DNA of 64,000 bases, from contig CAVZZZ010000001.1 in assembly GCA_963780045.1 (NCBI GenBank), positions 2,976,001 through 3,040,000 of the forward strand, read 5' to 3'. Shown here in pieces: positions 59,553 through 64,000 of the stretch. Below the pieces are notes generated by a model. That model made no database searches. It was not told the origin of the DNA and saw nothing but the letters and a program-made list of their open reading frames with translations. Position 1 is the stretch's first letter. Every line of letters begins with the position of its first letter. The position numbers and the translations under genes were made by a program. The stretch is from JANXQG01 sp963780045 (GTDB taxonomy: Bacteria; Planctomycetota; Planctomycetia; Pirellulales; Thermoguttaceae).

Positions 59553-60881
59553 CTATATACCATACCTCTTTCTCTTGCGGTATAGTGTGCTGGCGTCGAT
59601 TCCGAGCGTCGTGGCTGCCTCCTCGATCGTTGTGGTGTTGCCAAGGACGCGGCGGATGTGCTCCGTTTCGAGCTGCTCCAGCGTCATGGACTCCAGCGGC
59701 ACGGGGGCCGGGCGATCGCCGCGGACCACTTGGGCCGGAAAATTGGCGGGCACGACGTGCTCCTCGTTGGCCAGAATTGCCGCGCGTTCCACGGCGTTGC
59801 GGAGCTCGCGGATATTGCCGGGCCAGGAGTAGCTGCAAATGGCCTCTCGCACCGCGTCGCTGAAGCCGGCGATCTGCTTGCCGTTTTGCCGCGCAAAAAC
59901 CGCAGCAAGTGCTCGGCCAGCGGCAGAATATCGGCGTGTCGATGGCGGAGCGGAGGCACCGTGACCTCGATCACATTGAGGCGATAGAAAAGGTCCTCGC
60001 GGAAAAGCCCAGCCGCGATTCGCGCTTCCAAGTCATGGTTTGTAGCGGCCAGCACGCGGACGTTGGCGGCGCGGGTCTGCGTCTCGCCCACGCGCTCGTA
60101 GCAGCGCTCTGCAGCAGCCGCAGCAGCTTGGGCTGCAGGGCCAGCGGCAAATCGCCGATCTCGTCCAAAAAGAGGCGCCGCCTTCGGACGCCGCGACCTT
60201 GCCGATCGTATCGCGAACTGCTCCGGTAAATGCGCCCTGCACGTGACCGAACAACTCGCTCTCTAAAAGCTCGGCGGAAAGGCTGGGGCAATGCACCGTC
60301 ACGAACGGCGCGCCGGCCCTTTGGCTGCGGGCGTGGATCGCGCGGGCGAGCACGCCTTTGCCGGTGCCGCTTTCTCCGCGAATGAGGATCGTGGCGTCGG
60401 TGGCGGCCGTCTTGAACGCCACGTCCAGGGCCTCGCGCATGGCGCGGTTCTCGGTTTGCAAATCAACCTCGGGCACGACGCTGCGGATTTGTTCTTCCAG
60501 CTCGTCGACGTGCGTTTGCAGTTGCCGGATGTGCCGGATGCGGTCCAGGACGTGGCGGAGCTGGTCGGGCGTAAACGGCTTGGGAAGATAATCGAAGGCC
60601 CCTCGGCGCATGGCCTCGACCGCCGTCTCAATCGTGGCGAACGCGGTGACAACCACGACGCGCAGCCCGGGCGCCAAACGCAGCATCCGCGGCAGCAATT
60701 CAAGGCCAAGCTCTTCGCCAAGGCGAAGGTCCAACAGCGCCGCATCGAAAGGGCGGCGGCTGAGCAACGCCAGGGCCTGTTCGCTGTCGCGGGCGTCGGC
60801 CGCGTGATGTCCGAGCAGTTCCAACGAAGTCCGGATCGTGCGGCGGAGGCTCGAATCGTCGTCAATTACCAGGATGTTCAT
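59553..60881 (-). CDS. NtrC-type sigma54 response regulator, three frameshifts
   Basis: About 442 residues, the usual size. Receiver domain from MNILVIDDDSSLRRTIR with the phosphorylated aspartate in ALLDLRLGEE and FDYLPKPFT; AAA+ domain with Walker A RGESGTGKGVLARAIH and the sigma54-contact loop GAFTGAVRD; C-terminal Fis-type helix-turn-helix TIEEAATTLGIDASTLYRKR. Breaks: near 60175 (before LFLDEIGDLPLALQ), near 60105-60112 (before ERVGETQTRAANVRVLAATN) and near 59890-59900 (before QIAGFSDAVREAICSYSWPGN). It is divergent from kdpFAB and probably activates it, an unusual choice compared with the OmpR-type KdpE. Confidence 0.92.
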
Positions 60882-60882
60882 A

Positions 60883-60918
60883 TCGTGCAATCTGCAATAC
60901 CAGTCGTGCATTATGCAA
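60883..60918 (+). promoter_or_regulatory. Paired upstream activator sites for the NtrC-type regulator
   Basis: Two copies of TCGTGCAnnnTGCAA, at 60883-60897 and 60904-60918, 21 bases apart start to start, i.e. two helical turns. Each core TGCAnnnTGCA is a dyad. They lie 81-116 bases before the -24/-12 element, the usual enhancer distance, and directly upstream of the regulator's own start codon, so autoregulation is also possible. Confidence 0.6.
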
Positions 60919-60998
60919 GAATCGGGAGCGGCTCGCCATGTGGTACCAATCGCCGTAAGTCCTTATGGCGATGAAGCTTATATGATTTTACTCGCGCA

Positions 60999-61013
60999 TG
61001 GCACGCTGCGTGC
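60999..61013 (+). promoter_or_regulatory. Candidate sigma54 promoter of the kdp operon
   Basis: TGGCACGCTGCGTGC has the invariant GG (-24) and GC (-12) with the required spacing (consensus TGGCAC-N5-TTGC; one mismatch in TTGC). It faces kdp and lies downstream of the paired activator sites. The transcript would have a leader of about 560 bases before the first small gene. Confidence 0.55.
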
Positions 61014-61162
61014 TACCCGTTGGTGCAGATTTAGTGCCGCGATATCCCGCCTGCGGTCGTTTTTAGCGGCTTGCGGCCCACCTCGGCAGGCATTAGCTGG
61101 GAATTGGTCTTGGAGGCCAGCGATGGTAGCGAGTATCAAAAACCGCTTGCTCTTGACGAGCG

Positions 61163-61648
61163 TTGCGCGTAGCAGCCGCCGGAATACTAAGTTGCGTGGT
61201 CGCCTTTTTGGATGCCTTTCTCCCGCACGGACCGGTCGCAGCATTTATCGGTGCGCTATTTATTGCGGGCGTGGCGATCGTGGCAGTCATGGCCGGTTTC
61301 GTATGGGCTTGCGAAAAGCTCGACCGGCGATGCGGCTTGACGCAAGGCAAGCAAACGTACTTGGCGGCCAAAGAGCTGAGCGCAGTTGGACGAGCCCGCG
61401 GAGGCTTGCCGGCCGTGCCGCTTGACCGTCCATCGCTGCCTGTCACGTTGATTGTGTTGCGGCAATCGTACTATTATTATCCGCTTGCGTTGCGTAGCGC
61501 GGCGCCGCCGGTCGATGTGAGCCATGGCGTGAGTACGATAATCGCTCGTCTGCCGCAGCAGGCGCCGTCGACAAAGAAGGAGTTACAGTGGACCTCACTT
61601 TTTGGATTCCCGCAATGTACGTTTTGGGAGCCGCGGCCTTTGCTTTGA
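61163..61648 (+). CDS. Possible small membrane protein in the kdp leader
   Basis: Open frame of 161 codons from a TTG. Its first ~50 residues are hydrophobic (ILSCVVAFLDAFLPHGPVAAFIGALFIAGVAIVAVMAGFVWACEKL) and end in a WACEKL segment similar to the end of the 31-residue peptide encoded just downstream (PGCENV). The rest is low in recognisable structure and overlaps that downstream gene, so only the front part may be real. No convincing ribosome site. Otherwise 61014-61587 is untranslated leader. Confidence 0.3.
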   Translation: MRVAAAGILSCVVAFLDAFLPHGPVAAFIGALFIAGVAIVAVMAGFVWACEKLDRRCGLTQGKQTYLAAKELSAVGRARGGLPAVPLDRPSLPVTLIVLRQSYYYYPLALRSAAPPVDVSHGVSTIIARLPQQAPSTKKELQWTSLFGFPQCTFWEPRPLL

Positions 61649-61683
61649 TCTTTGCCTTCGTGCCGGGCTGTGAGAACGTTTGA
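61588..61683 (+). CDS. 31-residue membrane peptide upstream of kdpF
   Basis: GTG start at 61588 behind a strong AAGGAG site (61576-61581), stop at 61683, ten bases before kdpF. The product is a single hydrophobic helix, FWIPAMYVLGAAAFALIFAF, with an acidic/Cys end VPGCENV. Not KdpF itself, which follows; comparable to the tiny hydrophobic subunits that accompany the K+ ATPase. Too short for most gene callers. Confidence 0.6.
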   Translation: MDLTFWIPAMYVLGAAAFALIFAFVPGCENV

Positions 61684-61692
61684 AGGAAAATC

Positions 61693-61781
61693 ATGGAGAT
61701 TCTGACGCTTTTTACGGCCGTCGTTACCGGCCTGCTTTTGGTCTACCTGTTTGCGGCGCTGGTGCGCCGGAGTGGTTTTAA
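61693..61781 (+). CDS. kdpF: KdpF subunit of the potassium ATPase
   Basis: Restored product is 29 residues, the same length as E. coli KdpF: a single helix LFTAVVTGLLLVYLFAALV then RPEWF and a TAA at 61779-61781. In the given sequence GCGCCGGAG has apparently lost one C near 61767, which fuses kdpF in frame to kdpA. KdpF stabilises the KdpFABC complex in the inner membrane. kdpA starts four bases later. Confidence 0.8.
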
Positions 61782-61785
61782 TCTG

Positions 61786-63699
61786 ATGTTGCAATTGCAA
61801 GTTTGGATACTGCCGCTATTGATTCTGGCCCTGACAACGGTCCTGGCCATTCCCTCAAGCCGCTATCTGGCTTGGCTGATGGACGGCAAGTACCGCGCGG
61901 CCGCGCCTTGCGCTGGATCGAAAGCCGGCTGAACACCGGTCCGCAGGACTGGAAGCACTACGCGCTGGCGTTGCTGCTGTTCAACTTGGTGATGTTTCTC
62001 TTTGGATACACGTTGCTGGCGTTGCAGCCCGTGACCGACATAGGGTTGAACCCTGAGCACAAGGGCATGTTGGCCCCGACGACGATCTTCAATACGGTCT
62101 GCTCCTTCCTTACAAACACGAACCTGCAGCATTATGCGGGCGAGCAGAATCTGTCGTATTTTAGCCAGATCTTCTTTGTCATTTGGAACATGTTCGTCTC
62201 CGCGAGCGTCGGACTCTGTGGACTTACGGCGATCATCCGCGGGCTGCGCGGCGACTCGCACATGGGCAATTTCTACGTGGACATGTGGCGGGCATGCGCT
62301 TACGTGTTCTTGCCTTACAGCCTGGTAATGGGTGCGCTTCTGCTGGCCGACGGCGTGCCCATGACCTTGGAGCCGAAGGCCGAGGCGACAATCGTCGACG
62401 GCTCCGCTGCGACGGCCGATCCCGATGGCAAGTCGCGGACGCAATTCATCTCCCGCGGCCCGGTCGCGGCGCTCATTCCCATCAAGCACCTGGGCACCAA
62501 CGGCGGCGGCTTCTTCGGCGCCAATTCTGCGCACCCCTTTGAGAATCCCAGCGCATGGAGCAACGTTCTCACTGTGATGAACTACTGCCTGTTCCCGTTC
62601 GCGCTGGTGCTGATGTTCGGCCGGATGTTGAGCCAGCAGCGGCACGCATGGGTCATTCTTGGCGTGATGTTAACAATGTTCATAACGTCCACGGCGTGGG
62701 CCATCCATTGGGACACGCTGCAGCCGAATCCGGGCCTTGCGGCCCAAACCGACCAGGTCTTCGCCCAGGACGTTTCCGGCAAGAATGGCGAAGTCTTGCA
62801 CAAATGGGTCGTTTTTCACCCCGGTCACAGCGGCGCCGACTTCTACGACCGCGACCTAGCCAAAAATGGTGCAGACAAGCCGAAAGCGCTCGTCACGCCC
62901 GCCTTGCCGGTGGACCAATCGCTGGGCAATCTCGAAGGGAAGGAGCTGCGCTTCGGCACCTCGGCCGGGCCGACCTATGCCGCTGCGACCACGGCAATCG
63001 CCTGCGGCTCGGTTAATTGCTCGCACGACAGCCTCAACCCGTTGGCCGGCCTGTCGCCCTTGACGGGCATGTGGCTCAATTGCATCTTCGGCGGCAAGGG
63101 TGTGGGGATGATCAACCTGCTGCTGTATTTGATCGTGGGCGTCTTCATCGCCGGACTGATGGTCGGCCGCACGCCGGAGTATTTGGGCAAAAAGGTCGAG
63201 GCCCGCGAAATGAAGCTGGCGATGCTCGCTTTGTTGGTGCATCCGATCATGATCCTCATGCCGGCCGGGCTGTTTTCCGCAACGGATTGGGGCGTAAAGG
63301 CCGGCAGCACGAATGCCGGCGGCACGGCCTTTCGGAGATGGTCTACGAGTTCAGCTCCGCCTCGGCCAACAACGGCTCGGAATTCGGCGGCACGAACACC
63401 GCTTGGGGCTTTAATGACAACAAGAGCCCCGCGCCTTTTAGCCGCCAATGGGACATCGCCACGGGACTGGTGATGATGTTCAGCCGCTTCCTGCCCATCA
63501 TCGCTCCCTTGCGCTGGCCGCGAGCCTGGCGAAGAAGAAACCGACGCCTTTCACGGTCGGGACGATGCGGACCGATACGTTCACCTTCGGCTGCGTGCTG
63601 CTGGGGACGATCATCCTGGTCGGCGCGCTGTTGTTTCTGCCGGTGGCCGCGCTGGGGCCGATCGCCGATCATTTTGCACCGATGCCGTTTGGAGGCTGA
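61786..63699 (+). CDS. kdpA: Potassium-translocating subunit KdpA
   Basis: About 637 residues with ten predicted membrane segments. K+ selectivity loops are visible: SFLTNTNLQHY, HLGTNGGGFFGANSAHPFENP, ACGSVNCSHDSLNPLAGL and SSASANNGSEFGG. Also GRTPEYLGKKVEAREMKLA. Longer than E. coli KdpA (557) because of an extracytoplasmic insert of about 50 residues (around QDVSGKNGEVLHKWVVFHPG) before the conserved NLEGKELRFG. Three frameshifts: near 61903 (GCGCGGCCGCGCC), near 63332 (before LSEMVYEFSSASANN) and near 63513 (before ASLAKKKPTPFTVGTMRT). All segments are conserved. Start is the ATG before LQLQVWILPLL. Confidence 0.95.
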
Positions 63700-63702
63700 C
63701 CT

Positions 63703-64000
63703 ATGTCAACTGCCACCCTTGAACCTGAGACTGAACCCGCCCCGGAAGATTTGAAACTCGCCCGGCGGCACAGCCGCCGCGCAGGCCTGTTCGATCCGCA
63801 ACTGCTGAAAACGGCCTTCTGGCAATCGCTGGTGATGCTCCGCCCCGACATCCAGTGGAAGAACCCGGTGATGTTCGTGGTCGAAGTTGGCACCTTGCTG
63901 ACGATTATCTACACTGTCGCCAAGGCAGCGGGAATGTCCGGCATGGCCGCCGCCGTCACGATGCCCTACCTGCTGGCGCTGGATTTCTGGCTGGTGGCCA
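63703..64000 (+). CDS. kdpB: Potassium-transporting P-type ATPase subunit KdpB, 5' end only
   Basis: Catalytic ATPase subunit of KdpFABC; the first 99 codons are present, the rest is beyond the right edge. ARRHSRRAGLFDPQLLKTAF, SLVMLRPDIQWKNPVMFVVE and a membrane segment match KdpB N-termini. The start is three bases after the kdpA stop, consistent with one operon. Conserved and in frame as far as it goes. Confidence 0.94.
   Translation, partial: MSTATLEPETEPAPEDLKLARRHSRRAGLFDPQLLKTAFWQSLVMLRPDIQWKNPVMFVVEVGTLLTIIYTVAKAAGMSGMAAAVTMPYLLALDFWLVA

Noticed and set aside
60912..61587. A riboswitch in the long kdp leader
   Set aside because: I looked for conserved ydaO-like or other riboswitch motifs and saw none; a covariance-model search would be decisive.
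61693..61934. A natural KdpF-KdpA fusion
   Set aside because: Restoring one C in GCGCCGGAG gives a 29-residue KdpF ending PEWF and a stop four bases before the KdpA start; the fused frame also ends early.
1..64000. CRISPR arrays, tRNA or rRNA genes, prophage or complete insertion sequences
   Set aside because: No regularly spaced repeats, no tRNA-like clover-leaf with TTCGANNC, no rRNA core sequence, and no transposase or integrase was recognised on either strand.

Overview
The window is GC-rich, densely coding DNA from a free-living Gram-negative-type heterotroph, most likely a planctomycete (Pirellulales-like). This rests on the gene mix: MoxR/DUF58/VWA cluster, tetratricopeptide sulfotransferase, Uma2 family, fused M16 peptidase, MEP-pathway IspF. 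It also rests on many short palindromic repeats, several inside genes. I could run no database search, so the lineage is inference.

Layout. 0-1.5 kb: cysS (cut by the edge) and ispF, minus strand. 1.7-6.5 kb: a polyphosphate operon, CHAD protein, Ppx/GppA phosphatase and PPK1, behind a good sigma70-type promoter. 6.5-8.2 kb: a membrane-anchored coiled-coil protein. 8.7-16.7 kb: YceH-like protein, PfkB kinase, fused 5-oxoprolinase-type enzyme, TPR-sulfotransferase. 16.9-22.5 kb: a trans-4-hydroxyproline catabolic operon (epimerase, three-part D-hydroxyproline dehydrogenase, DapA-family deaminase) followed by an M24 peptidase. 22.5-26.4 kb: M16 peptidase, small membrane protein, remnants of a Uma2 gene and an AAA ATPase. 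26.4-31.5 kb: oligoendopeptidase F, acyltransferase, CdsA, BioD, divergent AroE homologue. 32-39 kb: two membrane glycosyltransferases, threonine dehydrogenase, phosphotransferase, MFS transporter. 39-43.6 kb: Uma2, SrfC-like P-loop protein, MazEF-type module, DUF4375 protein. 43.9-49.5 kb: MoxR-DUF58-VWA-VWA operon. 49.5-56.4 kb: two conserved hypotheticals, GH5 hydrolase, APC transporter with stress-protein tail, MerR regulator. 56.5-64 kb: kdp potassium uptake locus with divergent regulators, running off the right edge in kdpB.

Two window-wide features matter for any reader. First, about 20 conserved genes are broken by single-base-type frameshifts (roughly 30 in all), often at short C or G runs, with fully conserved sequence resuming in another frame. 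This looks like consensus error in the assembly rather than gene death, so spans here are given as the restored gene. Second, short palindromic elements lie both between genes and in frame inside genes, adding low-complexity peptide inserts; one supplies the stop of one gene and the start of the next.

The most informative regulatory signal is at kdp. Two 15-bp direct repeats 21 bp apart lie about 80-115 bp upstream of a -24/-12 element. They are next to a divergent NtrC-type activator, a separate histidine kinase and a separate KdpD sensor domain. This suggests sigma54-dependent kdp control instead of the classic KdpDE pair.
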